Shown here one piece after another: positions 54,793 to 63,661 of a stretch of 64,000 nt of DNA. The position numbers and the translations under genes were made by a program. The first letter of the stretch is position 1; each line of letters begins with the position of its first letter. Source of the DNA: Defluviitaleaceae bacterium (lineage in GTDB: Bacteria; Bacillota; Clostridia; Lachnospirales; WQUN01); contig WQVF01000004.1 in assembly GCA_009781725.1 (NCBI GenBank), positions 25,073-89,072 on the forward strand, read 5' to 3'. Below the pieces are notes generated by a model, which saw only the letters and a list, made by a program, of their open reading frames with translations, made no database searches and had not been told where the DNA came from.

Positions 54793-56202
54793 CTAACCTC
54801 CAAAAGTTATGTGATTGCTATCTGCCTGTCGGATTCCTGTTGTCCATATTCCGATTGTCAGTTCATTGACTGCTCGGTTTATGTCGATATCTTCACTATT
54901 AAAAGTCGATGCGTCCATCAACATATAGTAGACTGTCGCCGTTTCCGTTGTAACAGATATGCTTAAGCCTTGCCAGTTAAAAGCAAATCCACCTGAGTGG
55001 GCAAAAGCATAATCAATGGTGTATGCGGACTCAGGCCCTATGTTCTGTTGCACAGCTTCAACCTCAATTAAATAGTTTGTGATGAAGTAGTCCTGAACTT
55101 CCGAGAACGCGTAAAATGAGCCGCTATGGATGTAGGCAGATGATTGGGTGTTCCGATTGCCGGCATTTGGTGTAGTTTCAACCCTAAAAAGATGTATGCC
55201 TGCATAATCCGAAGCCATGACAGTGGTTGTAATGGTAAGAGTTGTCTCTCCTCGGACAATATGCTCTGGATTAGCAGCAAAAAGTGCCATAAAAAAGATC
55301 ATCATGGCAAGGGAGGTGAACACAGCACGTTTAGTAGCCGGGCGATAGGCGAGAATCCCTTTGATTCTATCCTTGGCGGAAGATGAACCAAAAGCAAGAG
55401 GGAAAACAGTCCGCTGGATAGGAACCATATTAAGCAAAGTTTGTGCGTAACCTGTACGCTGCTCGGCACCAATAAGTTTGACTACATCCGCGTCAATCTT
55501 TGTTTCTATATCCCGGCGCAGATTAATCCAGCCGAGCCAAACAAGAGGATTAAACCAATGTAATGCAAGGGCTAAAATCCATATCAAATTTATTAGGGCA
55601 TCTCGGTTGTGGATATGCTGGAGCTCATGAAGTAGCATATATTCAATGGCGTTATCGTCCATTTCATCAACGGACAATGGCAAAATTATACGAGGGCGGA
55701 AAATACCATAGGTTAATGGCCCTGATGCATAAGATGATACATACACAACAGCCGTTCGGCCTATATATTTGTCCAAATCAGTCCGGGATACAGCGTCCCT
55801 AAACCGAGTGTGGAGCAATATTGCGGAAACAGCAGCATAAATAAGGGCCAATATAGCTCCCACAAGCCAAATCCAAAACAAAATAGTAAGCACCTGCGTA
55901 GGCTCATATGTGTTGGCGAAAATATGCTGATATTCTCCATATATAGGAGCTACGTATTGCCCGGCAGTTACGGGCTGACCTGATGCATCCGGAAAGATGG
56001 CCAAGTTGCCCATGGCGTAATAAACACTTATGGGAGATGTAAAACGAAACGGTGTCAATAAAAGCGCGCAAGCGGCGAACCATAATAGCAGCAATACCCC
56101 GTGAGTCCGCCATTTTTTTAGGAGAGGGCGGATAAACATAACTGCAAGTATCATTACGCTACCTGTCAGGCTCATAAATAAGAATGTTTCGAAGAAAGAC
56201 AT
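54793..56202 (-). CDS. BlaR1/MecR1-like M56 metallopeptidase sensor
   Basis: The protein has 469 residues. Four membrane helices surround the zinc protease core, with HELQHIHNRD near residue 207 and IETKIDADVVKLIG supplying the third ligand region. The extracellular C-terminal domain (about 170 residues) is not a penicillin-binding domain: no SxxK or KTG is seen. It resembles nothing I can name, so the signal is unknown. In BlaR1 the signal triggers cleavage of the BlaI repressor. The start at 56202 has AGGGGG upstream. The BlaI gene is immediately upstream. Confidence 0.85.
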   Translation of the reverse strand: MSFFETFLFMSLTGSVMILAVMFIRPLLKKWRTHGVLLLLWFAACALLLTPFRFTSPISVYYAMGNLAIFPDASGQPVTAGQYVAPIYGEYQHIFANTYEPTQVLTILFWIWLVGAILALIYAAVSAILLHTRFRDAVSRTDLDKYIGRTAVVYVSSYASGPLTYGIFRPRIILPLSVDEMDDNAIEYMLLHELQHIHNRDALINLIWILALALHWFNPLVWLGWINLRRDIETKIDADVVKLIGAEQRTGYAQTLLNMVPIQRTVFPLAFGSSSAKDRIKGILAYRPATKRAVFTSLAMMIFFMALFAANPEHIVRGETTLTITTTVMASDYAGIHLFRVETTPNAGNRNTQSSAYIHSGSFYAFSEVQDYFITNYLIEVEAVQQNIGPESAYTIDYAFAHSGGFAFNWQGLSISVTTETATVYYMLMDASTFNSEDIDINRAVNELTIGIWTTGIRQADSNHITFGG

Positions 56203-56211
56203 GGTCACCCC

Positions 56212-56571
56212 CTATTTCTGTTCATCAATTAATTTTTGTAGCTGCTCTTTTTCTTCGGTGGAAATTGCTTTCCCTCCAAAAAACGCAGACACAAACTGCC
56301 CTATGGACCCGCTGAATAACTTACTTACCGTCTCGCGGGCTTCCCTTGCCAGCAAGGATTCTCGCTCCACAGTGGCTTCACAGTAAAACCCGGGATCCCG
56401 CCGGGTCACGGCACCTTTTTTTATAAGACGATGTAAAAAGGTATAGCCGGTATTCTTTTCCCAGTCGTACTTGGTCTTTGCAATATCCGCCACTTCTGTG
56501 GCACGGGTCTCGCCGTTATCCCAGAGGATTTGCATGATGGCGAGCTCTGAGTCGCTTAACTTAAATTCCAT
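56212..56571 (-). CDS. BlaI/MecI-family repressor
   Basis: The protein has 119 residues. The winged helix reads LSDSELAIMQILWDNGETRATEVADIA...YTFLHRLIKKGAVTRRD, the BlaI signature. The start is the ATG at 56571, with GGAG 8 bases upstream; a longer frame to 56634 passes through the operator. The following C-terminal dimer helices are complete. It should repress its own operon from the palindrome at 56594. Confidence 0.93.
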   Translation of the reverse strand: MEFKLSDSELAIMQILWDNGETRATEVADIAKTKYDWEKNTGYTFLHRLIKKGAVTRRDPGFYCEATVERESLLAREARETVSKLFSGSIGQFVSAFFGGKAISTEEKEQLQKLIDEQK

Positions 56572-56593
56572 AGTTATCACTCCAAAACACTTT

Positions 56594-56611
56594 TCACTAC
56601 ACGTGTAGTGA
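56594..56611. promoter_or_regulatory. BlaI operator
   Basis: TCACTACACGTGTAGTGA is a perfect 18-bp palindrome centred on TACA-CG-TGTA, the BlaI/MecI recognition core. It lies 23 bases before the BlaI start codon. Confidence 0.88.
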
Positions 56612-56722
56612 TATATTGCCATAGTAAATTTCATCTGTCAAGAACAAAACGGCTCCGCCGCTTTTGTTTCCGACCGCGCCAGCAGAAATTGCGAAGCAAT
56701 TTCCTAGCATACAAAAAAGTAT

Positions 56723-56870
56723 GGGGCTGTCACGTTTAAAATGCCATAATCTCAAGGCTCGTCATCCCGGATTTAATCCGGAATCCCATAGCCATTGTCG
56801 AAAGACTAGGGGGCCCCCGGGTCAAGCCCGGGGTGACGGGCTTTTCATTACGTCTTAGCGTGACAGCCCC
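56723..56870. repeat. Palindromic dispersed repeat, family A, copy 2
   Basis: The ends GGGGCTGTCACGTTTAA and TTAGCGTGACAGCCCC are complementary with few changes. Inner CTCGTCATCCCGG and CCGGGGTGACGGG arms are present as in copies 1 and 3. It lies between the BlaI operator region and the end of the flavoprotein gene at 56883. Confidence 0.85.
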
Positions 56871-56882
56871 AACATTAATAAT

Positions 56883-58034
56883 TTATATCCTTACACATAA
56901 GCCGCAAGCAAAAGCCCAGTGTAAGTTATAACCGCCGCAGTCACCAACTACATCCAGGACCTCGCCGATGGCGTACAGCCCCTTTACATGGTGTGACTCC
57001 AATGTATTTATATCAAAATCATCAAGGGAGGCACCTCCCCCGCATACTTGTGCGTTTTTGTAGCCATTGTGCCCGGATATTTTGATTGGCATGGCCTTTA
57101 GGTTTTTTGCCAGGATTTCAGGGCTGGATGAGCTCGTATGCTTAATAATCCGCATCCCAAGTTTTTTATCCAGTAAGCCTGATAAATAGTCCTCAGGCCT
57201 GGTGGCGGAGCCTTTGTAATAATCCTCCATGGACATAAGATTTTTCTTAACCTCATTGACGCCCATATCAGGTAAGAAATCAAGCTCCAGCCGGCAATCC
57301 TCATACAATGAAAATAAATATGACACCTGCATAACTGCAATGCCGGAAATACCGTAATCGGTAAATAAAATTTCGCCCTGCTCTACCCGGAGTAGATTGC
57401 TCCCACGATATACTCTTATTTCCCCGTTAAACTTAACCCCTTTAAGGCCCTTGATAAAGGGGTCATTTGATTTGAGTTGAACCAGAGCAGGGTATGTTTT
57501 ATTGATTCTATGTCCAAATTTTTGCAGTATTTTAAGGCCGATATCCGTACCGCTATATGCTTTTAGGCCGGTGGCAATGATTAAGTTTTCGGTTTTAAAT
57601 GATTTGTTAATAATAAAACCGTCAGGATGCCTATCTACATCCCTTATATCAAAATCCGTAACTATTTCAACATTGTATTTTTGAAGAGCCGCTCTTAGTA
57701 GGTCAACAACGGATGAGGCTCTATTGCTTAAGGGGTACACAAGATTGTCTTTGGCTCTGGTAAAAAGGCCTATGGACTTGAAAAACTCTATAATTGCCAC
57801 ACTACCATAGCGGGTGACTATATCCTGGACGGCATCAGGATTATCACTGTGGTAGTTTTCCCGCGTTATAGCTAGGTTGGAAAGATTACAGCGTCCATTG
57901 CCTGTAATAAGGATTTTTTGGCCGATGCGGGATTGGGATTCCAGTATGGTGACATTGTGGCCCATTTGGGCCAGGTTGATTGCGGCAACAAGGCCGGAGG
58001 CACCGCCACCTAATATTGATACATTCTTGGTCAT
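56883..58034 (-). CDS. HI0933/YhiN-family FAD flavoprotein (copy 2)
   Basis: The protein has 383 residues. The FAD motif SILGGGASGLVAAINLA is followed by the family signature SRIGQKILITGNGRCNLSN, and near the end by KGLYAIGEVLDVVGDCGGYNLHWAFACG. It is the same family as 22245-23417 but clearly divergent. It appears to be a single gene. GGAGG precedes the ATG. The substrate is unknown. Confidence 0.87.
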   Translation of the reverse strand: MTKNVSILGGGASGLVAAINLAQMGHNVTILESQSRIGQKILITGNGRCNLSNLAITRENYHSDNPDAVQDIVTRYGSVAIIEFFKSIGLFTRAKDNLVYPLSNRASSVVDLLRAALQKYNVEIVTDFDIRDVDRHPDGFIINKSFKTENLIIATGLKAYSGTDIGLKILQKFGHRINKTYPALVQLKSNDPFIKGLKGVKFNGEIRVYRGSNLLRVEQGEILFTDYGISGIAVMQVSYLFSLYEDCRLELDFLPDMGVNEVKKNLMSMEDYYKGSATRPEDYLSGLLDKKLGMRIIKHTSSSSPEILAKNLKAMPIKISGHNGYKNAQVCGGGASLDDFDINTLESHHVKGLYAIGEVLDVVGDCGGYNLHWAFACGLCVRI

Positions 58035-58060
58035 AAAGCCTCCTTATGAAAGCATTTGGA

Positions 58061-58096
58061 GGGGCTGTCACGATTACGTCTTAACATGATAGCCCC
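58061..58096. repeat. Internally deleted 36-bp derivative of repeat family A
   Basis: GGGGCTGTCACG joins directly to ATTACGTCTTAACATGATAGCCCC. These are the first 12 bases and the last 24 bases of the full element, with about 110 internal bases missing. It still forms a stem and sits upstream of the flavoprotein gene. Confidence 0.75.
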
Positions 58097-58164
58097 ACTC
58101 CAACTTTCGTATTGATAATTATAGTCGAACATTATAATGACGGCATCACTTATTTTTTGCATAA

Positions 58165-58268
58165 TATAGCGAATTAAATGAGAAACAGTCCTGACCGAGC
58201 CGAAAATCGCGAACACTTCAACGCGTTTTCGGCGACAGGCAGGACTGATTTCGAATTAATTCGCTATA
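58165..58268. repeat. Palindromic dispersed repeat, family B, copy 2
   Basis: The ends TATAGCGAATTAA and TTAATTCGCTATA pair; inside, CAGTCCTG pairs with CAGGACTG. Reverse-complemented, it aligns with 4464-4581: it shares AATTCGAAATC, GCCTGTCGC and GTTTCTCATT. Arm bases differ between the copies in a paired way. It lies 50 bases upstream of the TatD gene. Confidence 0.7.
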
Positions 58269-58318
58269 CATCTGAGTTTTAGCAAGAAAATAAAAATTCT
58301 ACCCCATGGAGGATAGTT

Positions 58319-59149
58319 ATGAAATACTTTGATGCACACGCCCACTACTTAGACCGAAAATTTAACAGAGACAGACATGAGCTTATGCTGGATATGCATA
58401 AAAACGGAGTCGAATATATTATTAACTCCACAAACAGCAAGGATTTGGAGCGAGGACTGCAACTTGCGAAGCGATATGATTTTGTATATCTTAGCATATT
58501 GGACGATGGATATTACAAAGAAAATGCCGATATCGACAAAGAAGAAGCCCGTATTGACGAATTGCTAGAAAAATCCGTAGCAAGATTCAAGAAATTATGC
58601 GCACAAAACAAAAAAATAGTGGCAATGGGTGAATTCGGTATGGATTTCCGCAGAACCCGCCCAACCCCAGAGGAAGTGCGCAAGCAGTCATTTTGGTTCA
58701 AAAAAGACCTGGAGGCATCACGGCAACTGGGTCTGCCTGTTGTAATACATTCAGGGGATGCTTGCAACTATGTTTTTAATCTTTTGCAAGAGGCAGATAT
58801 GCCTGACTACGGTCATGGAAAAGGTATGATTCATTGCTATTTGGGTTCCCCTGAGATGGCAATGGATTATATAAAAATGGGTTATATCATTAGTGTTACG
58901 GGACTGGTAACCCATCGCTCCCCTAGAGGAAAAAACCTGGTGGAAGTAGTGAAGCGAGTCCCCCTAGAAAGTATGGTAATAGAAACAGATTGCCCTTACC
59001 TCACTCCGGTACCTTTTCGGGATAAAAGAAATGACTCAGGCCTGCTAAGGCTTACTGTTGAAGAAATCGCTAAACTAAAAAAGACCTCTGCAAAAGAAGT
59101 CGCGAGGATTACGACAGCTAATGCAAAGGCACTTTTTCGTATTATTTAA
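58319..59149 (+). CDS. TatD-family metal-dependent hydrolase
   Basis: The protein has 276 residues. Metal ligands are visible in FDAHAHYLD, MGEFGMDF, PVVIHSGDA, IHCYLG and ETDCPYLTP. TatD proteins are 3'-5' DNases or general phosphodiesterases; members in Firmicutes are usually monofunctional and cytoplasmic. GGAGG lies before the ATG. Upstream it is preceded by repeat family B copy 2 and followed by family A copy 3. Confidence 0.9.
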   Translation: MKYFDAHAHYLDRKFNRDRHELMLDMHKNGVEYIINSTNSKDLERGLQLAKRYDFVYLSILDDGYYKENADIDKEEARIDELLEKSVARFKKLCAQNKKIVAMGEFGMDFRRTRPTPEEVRKQSFWFKKDLEASRQLGLPVVIHSGDACNYVFNLLQEADMPDYGHGKGMIHCYLGSPEMAMDYIKMGYIISVTGLVTHRSPRGKNLVEVVKRVPLESMVIETDCPYLTPVPFRDKRNDSGLLRLTVEEIAKLKKTSAKEVARITTANAKALFRII

Positions 59150-59190
59150 GTATAGCAAACGCCTTCGAAACCGTGAATGTCGAGCGGCAC

Positions 59191-59333
59191 GGGGCTGTCA
59201 CGTTAAGAATACCGTTATTTCAATGCTCGTCATCCAGGATTTAATCCGGGATCCCATAACCATTGGACTAAGGGGATCCCGGGTCAAGCCCGGGATGACG
59301 GGCTTTTTATTACGACTTAACGTGAACAGCCCC
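59191..59333. repeat. Palindromic dispersed repeat, family A, copy 3
   Basis: GGGGCTGTCACGTTAAGAATACCGTTATTTCAA is identical to copy 1 over its first stretch. The right end CTTAACGTGAACAGCCCC has one inserted A. It lies between the convergent TatD and surface-protein genes and ends 5 bases before the surface-protein stop, so it probably terminates both. Confidence 0.85.
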
Positions 59334-59338
59334 TTTTA

Positions 59339-62300
59339 TTATATAGTTTGGTTATTGTGCTTCTCGCCTTTTTTACTTGCAAAGAAATTATGATAAGCCC
59401 ATATACCAAAGCCTGTAAGGAGTGCCAAGCTGCCTGCCCATAACATCTGATTATGCCCAGTTCTGCCGGTAAGAGGCAGCTCAAAATCCGGTATATTACC
59501 TACATAGAAGTACCCGTCCAGATATTCAAAGCTTGGGGCTGAGCCGCCTACTGTGATGATAACAAACTCGCCAGGGGCGTTATCATCATGAGTGATGCGC
59601 CATTGGCCAAAAGGTGTTTGGAAACCTGATGGGGCAAGTACCTCTACAAGATGATAGATGCCATCTGGGGTAAGCTCCATGGTAATGGGGTCGGCAAGCA
59701 GACCGGTGCTGCGCACATCATAGTAAACCCTTTCCCAATCGGCAGAGGGGTAGATTACTGTGGTTGGAGGTGTGCCAGAACCCTCGAAGCGGAATAGTGA
59801 GAAGTATGCGCCTTCTAGCAGGAAGGGGGTTATATCGGCTATGTTTACTAAGTTGGGGGCGGTGTATACCATTGCTGTGGTTTTGTGGAATGTGAAAGGG
59901 ATAGTTGTTACAGCTTCCCGGCGGAAGTTTATGTCGTAGTTGTTGATGGGGTGATCGTGGATACTTTGAGAGCCACTTTGAGCAAGGCCGGGTATGCCCG
60001 TCCAATCGTAAGCATTGGTTGGGGGGGTGAAGTCGCCTTGGCCTGCGGTGTTGTGGTCGAATGTTACGGAGTTGGCTATGGTTAGATTAGTGTATACATC
60101 TGCTTCGGTAAGGGTGGCTACATCATATTGGTACCACTCTGTGAATATACCGCCGCCCATTTCGTAGGCGTGGTTGTTGGTTATGTTGGCGTTTGCGATG
60201 GTTATGTGCCCGTCTCTTATCACATATATACCGCCGCCGCTGCCATTGTACACCCCAGGGGTAACGGCACCAGTTGCAGGGTCAACCTCACGTGCTACAT
60301 ATTGTGCCGTTGTTGTGGTTGTTGCTTTGTTATAAGATATTTCGCCTCCATTTATTACAGCCGGCAGGCGAGTTGCCGGTGGTGATATTGTTGTCCAAGG
60401 CAGACTAGCTACAAATATGCCTCCGCCTTGCCGTGCCCTATTACCGTTGATATTACCGTTATGCATAAGAAACTGTGCTTGAGAATTTATATTAACACCA
60501 CCGCCACTGCGGTAGGATATATTGTTTACTATTTCACCATTATGCATGGTAAACAAAGCACCTGTTTCGTTCGCCCCAAGGGTACCACCAGAGGTATGCA
60601 CTTCCACACCGCCGCCGCCATGTGTTAGGTTTTCGGCTAAAGCAGTGTTTTCGCGGATAGTACCTTCATGCATGATAAACTCGGTTCTAGTAGTCGTTCC
60701 ACCCCCCCCTCCTGGCCCTCCTCGTCCAAAGACACGTACACCGCCGCCAACATATGCCGTGTTGTATGCAATCAAGCTTCCTGGGTGTAAGTTAAGTGTT
60801 GTGTTATGGCCAACAAAAATACCGCCACCACCTGCATCCGCGCCTACACCTATACCCAAGGCATCGTTGTCTAGTATCTTGCTTCCGTTCACATTAAACT
60901 CAGACGCCGCTGCTGTTGTGACTCCGCGCATAAAAATGCCGCCGCCGCTATGCTCTGCCGTATTTTCCCTAATTGTTATATGTTCATTAATGCTTCCTGT
61001 GCCTATGCCGCCTAAAGTTATTCCAACCCCGCCACCATATATTGCTTCATTGTATACAATATATACTGGGCTTGTGTTGCTGGCAGTTAATGTACCGGCG
61101 GTAAGGTTGTTAGTGGCGCGGAAATAAACCCCGCCACCAATTCGTGCCTCATTATCTCTAATGTATGCTTCGCTACCTGTACTTTGCCCTTCAAATAATA
61201 ATCTTCCTACATCTACGCTTATACCGCCGCCATAACCGCTTGTTGTCCCCGTGCCTAGGGCAAAGTTGTTTGTTATAAGCCCATAAGAAACTCTTAGTGT
61301 GCCACCAAACGCAACATGCGCGCCACCACCACGCTGGGTATTGATATTGGTTTGGGTTATATTGGGTGCAAGCACTGAGTGAGGTGCTGTAGCTACGTAA
61401 ACCGGCTGGGCACCGCCATTATTGCTAATTGTGCCGCCATATAGTATCACATGGCGAGAGCCTTGGACGAGTATTCCCCCGCCATCGAGACCAGCGGTGT
61501 TGTTGACTATAGTTACAAGATTACATACTGGAAAGTGTGTGTTAGTCGTATTATCGATGGGCGATGTCCCAGCCATGTGAATTCCACCGCCATTCCACCG
61601 TGCTCTGTTTCCAGATATGGTTAGTGGGTAGGTAATGTTAAAACGGATAGTATCGTTAAATCCTCCAACAAGGTGAATACCACCACCATTACCAGATGCA
61701 TGATTGTTGGTAATAGAACCGCCATAAAAAGTCACTTGAGCAGCAGCTCCCGTACCGATAAAAATACCACCACCATTGCCGTTGCTGGCAGTAGTGCTAA
61801 CCGCCCGGTTGTAGCTGATGTTGCCACCAACAAAAGTAAGGGCACCGGTACCACGATGAATACCACCACCATTGGTAATAGCGATATTGTTACGAATTTC
61901 CCCACCAAGCATAAAGAGGTGGTTGTTGCCCATCGTACCATTATGAATGCCGCCCCCATCGCTTGAGACATTATTATAAATTTGTGCACTATCAGCAACC
62001 CATGTAATTGTTCGACAACAGTACCCAAGGCCACCACCATTACCTACTGCGTGATTATCACGTATCCGCCCGCCAGTTATAATAATACGCACATCACGTG
62101 TGTGACCATCTGTAAACACCCCACCTCCCGATGATGTTGCATGGTTGTTTTCTATGATGCCATCTTTTATTTGAATCCACACAATGCTACCACTTAGGCC
62201 TATTGGTGGCACATATATACCACCACCTTGCGGAGCTCTACTATTTCTTATAGCGGCATCGGGGTGGTTCATTATAAATCTGCCATTGGTGATATGAACA

Positions 62301-63295
62301 CCCCCTCCGATATTATTTAAGTTCGTAGTTCTGGATAGTGTGACATTGCGAAGTTCTACCGTAACACCGGCACCATTAATAGTTATGTGCCGTTCGTTTA
62401 CTGCTACATTGCGGTTCCATGTTTGATTGGTAACTTCATCGTAAGCGTCAAGAATAATATGGCGGTTAGTACCTGTAACACTAATGGTAGATGCTCCGAA
62501 AGTATTGTTTAACACATTACCTGGGAATCGTATACGGATGCGATATGCGCGGGTACTAGCACTATTGTTTGGCACCCAATTAATTTCGGCTTGTAATTCG
62601 GCTATATTTGTAACTATGTTTGGTGTATCAACAATAGTAGTTGGTATAGGCGGCGTTATGGGTAACGTAGGAGTAGACAAAGGTGCAATGCCAATATATC
62701 CGCCATATGCCTGTACGTATGCATTACCTACACCCGCAAACCAGTCATGCGGGCCATGAGGGGATACATATTGCCGCACATAACCATGACAATCGCAAGA
62801 CTTTACGTAGTAATACTCTAGCCCATGGCCAGGGATAGTTTCATCATGCCAACTATAGTAATAATCCGGCGCATACCCTATGTATCCACCATAGTCATAT
62901 CCATCTTCCAAATAATCAATATTTCCTACTGGATAGCCGTAGAGATAGTCGTGACCCGCATAATTGTAGAAATGATGAGCTTCATATTCACCCTCAACAT
63001 AAGAGTAACTGCCTAAATAATCAAATTGATAACCATATCCCCCGCCATCACTATTTGTCGGGGGAGGGGGCATCATATAGTTGCAATAACCTTCATATTC
63101 GTAACCATTAGGCGTATAGCCAATGTAACCTTCATCCAACTGATATATGTAATCCGATGGTTTTGCATCATCATAATAACCGTACTCCTCATACCCCTCC
63201 AATCCCAACACGGTAATGACGGCACATATAGCCAATACACCAAACAATGTAAGTATGCGCAACCACTGTGGTTTCTTAAGTCCTTTGTTTCTCAT
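59339..63295 (-). CDS. Giant LPxTG-anchored beta-helix surface protein
   Basis: The protein has 1318 residues. A signal peptide (about residues 1-33) is followed by about 170 residues very rich in Tyr and Gly. From about residue 245 to 1050 it is a parallel beta-helix of the polymorphic-membrane-protein type, with about 22 copies of a GGGI/GGGV turn (IGGGVHI, QGGGIYV, NGGGIHL, SGGGIFM and so on) and many Asn ladders. One SpaA-like domain follows (FTFHKTT...LLEGAYFSLFRF...APSGFQTP). The end is LPLTGRTG, a hydrophobic helix and KKGEKHN. It is anchored by sortase and probably an adhesin. The start at 63295 has AGGAG 7 bases upstream. Confidence 0.93.
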   Translation of the reverse strand: MRNKGLKKPQWLRILTLFGVLAICAVITVLGLEGYEEYGYYDDAKPSDYIYQLDEGYIGYTPNGYEYEGYCNYMMPPPPTNSDGGGYGYQFDYLGSYSYVEGEYEAHHFYNYAGHDYLYGYPVGNIDYLEDGYDYGGYIGYAPDYYYSWHDETIPGHGLEYYYVKSCDCHGYVRQYVSPHGPHDWFAGVGNAYVQAYGGYIGIAPLSTPTLPITPPIPTTIVDTPNIVTNIAELQAEINWVPNNSASTRAYRIRIRFPGNVLNNTFGASTISVTGTNRHIILDAYDEVTNQTWNRNVAVNERHITINGAGVTVELRNVTLSRTTNLNNIGGGVHITNGRFIMNHPDAAIRNSRAPQGGGIYVPPIGLSGSIVWIQIKDGIIENNHATSSGGGVFTDGHTRDVRIIITGGRIRDNHAVGNGGGLGYCCRTITWVADSAQIYNNVSSDGGGIHNGTMGNNHLFMLGGEIRNNIAITNGGGIHRGTGALTFVGGNISYNRAVSTTASNGNGGGIFIGTGAAAQVTFYGGSITNNHASGNGGGIHLVGGFNDTIRFNITYPLTISGNRARWNGGGIHMAGTSPIDNTTNTHFPVCNLVTIVNNTAGLDGGGILVQGSRHVILYGGTISNNGGAQPVYVATAPHSVLAPNITQTNINTQRGGGAHVAFGGTLRVSYGLITNNFALGTGTTSGYGGGISVDVGRLLFEGQSTGSEAYIRDNEARIGGGVYFRATNNLTAGTLTASNTSPVYIVYNEAIYGGGVGITLGGIGTGSINEHITIRENTAEHSGGGIFMRGVTTAAASEFNVNGSKILDNDALGIGVGADAGGGGIFVGHNTTLNLHPGSLIAYNTAYVGGGVRVFGRGGPGGGGGTTTRTEFIMHEGTIRENTALAENLTHGGGGVEVHTSGGTLGANETGALFTMHNGEIVNNISYRSGGGVNINSQAQFLMHNGNINGNRARQGGGIFVASLPWTTISPPATRLPAVINGGEISYNKATTTTTAQYVAREVDPATGAVTPGVYNGSGGGIYVIRDGHITIANANITNNHAYEMGGGIFTEWYQYDVATLTEADVYTNLTIANSVTFDHNTAGQGDFTPPTNAYDWTGIPGLAQSGSQSIHDHPINNYDINFRREAVTTIPFTFHKTTAMVYTAPNLVNIADITPFLLEGAYFSLFRFEGSGTPPTTVIYPSADWERVYYDVRSTGLLADPITMELTPDGIYHLVEVLAPSGFQTPFGQWRITHDDNAPGEFVIITVGGSAPSFEYLDGYFYVGNIPDFELPLTGRTGHNQMLWAGSLALLTGFGIWAYHNFFASKKGEKHNNQTI

Positions 63296-63661
63296 ACAAT
63301 CACTCCTGAGGTTAATGTGTTTTTTGTGCAGGAGTAAGCATATGTCTTTTTACCGCTCAGGTTAATAAGCAAAGATTACGAAAACAGATAATTTGATACA
63401 AAAAAATACCCACCATATTTTGTGTAGCATAAGCATAAAAAACCTTGTTTTTTCAATGGCTTACATCACAAAATATCCAGTAAAAACCTATTATAACCAT
63501 GTGTGTAATGGTGCAAAATACAACAAGAACATAGGCGTACAAAAATAATTGAAAATTTGCGACATTTTTGCAAGTATGACCCCTGAAATTGTACCTAACA
63601 AAACTGTTAAATTTCTGGAAGATGATATAATTATACAAACATGTGGATATGGAGGTAAAAA

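Noticed and set aside
59121..59393. A short frame with IQDLIRDPITIGLRGSRVKPGMTG.
   Set aside because: This peptide is the usual translation of the palindromic repeat, not a gene.
60522..61127. A 201-codon plus-strand open frame opposite the beta-helix gene.
   Set aside because: It is Pro-rich because it is the complement of Gly-rich repeat codons; no start signal and no homology. Other opposite-strand frames here are the same.
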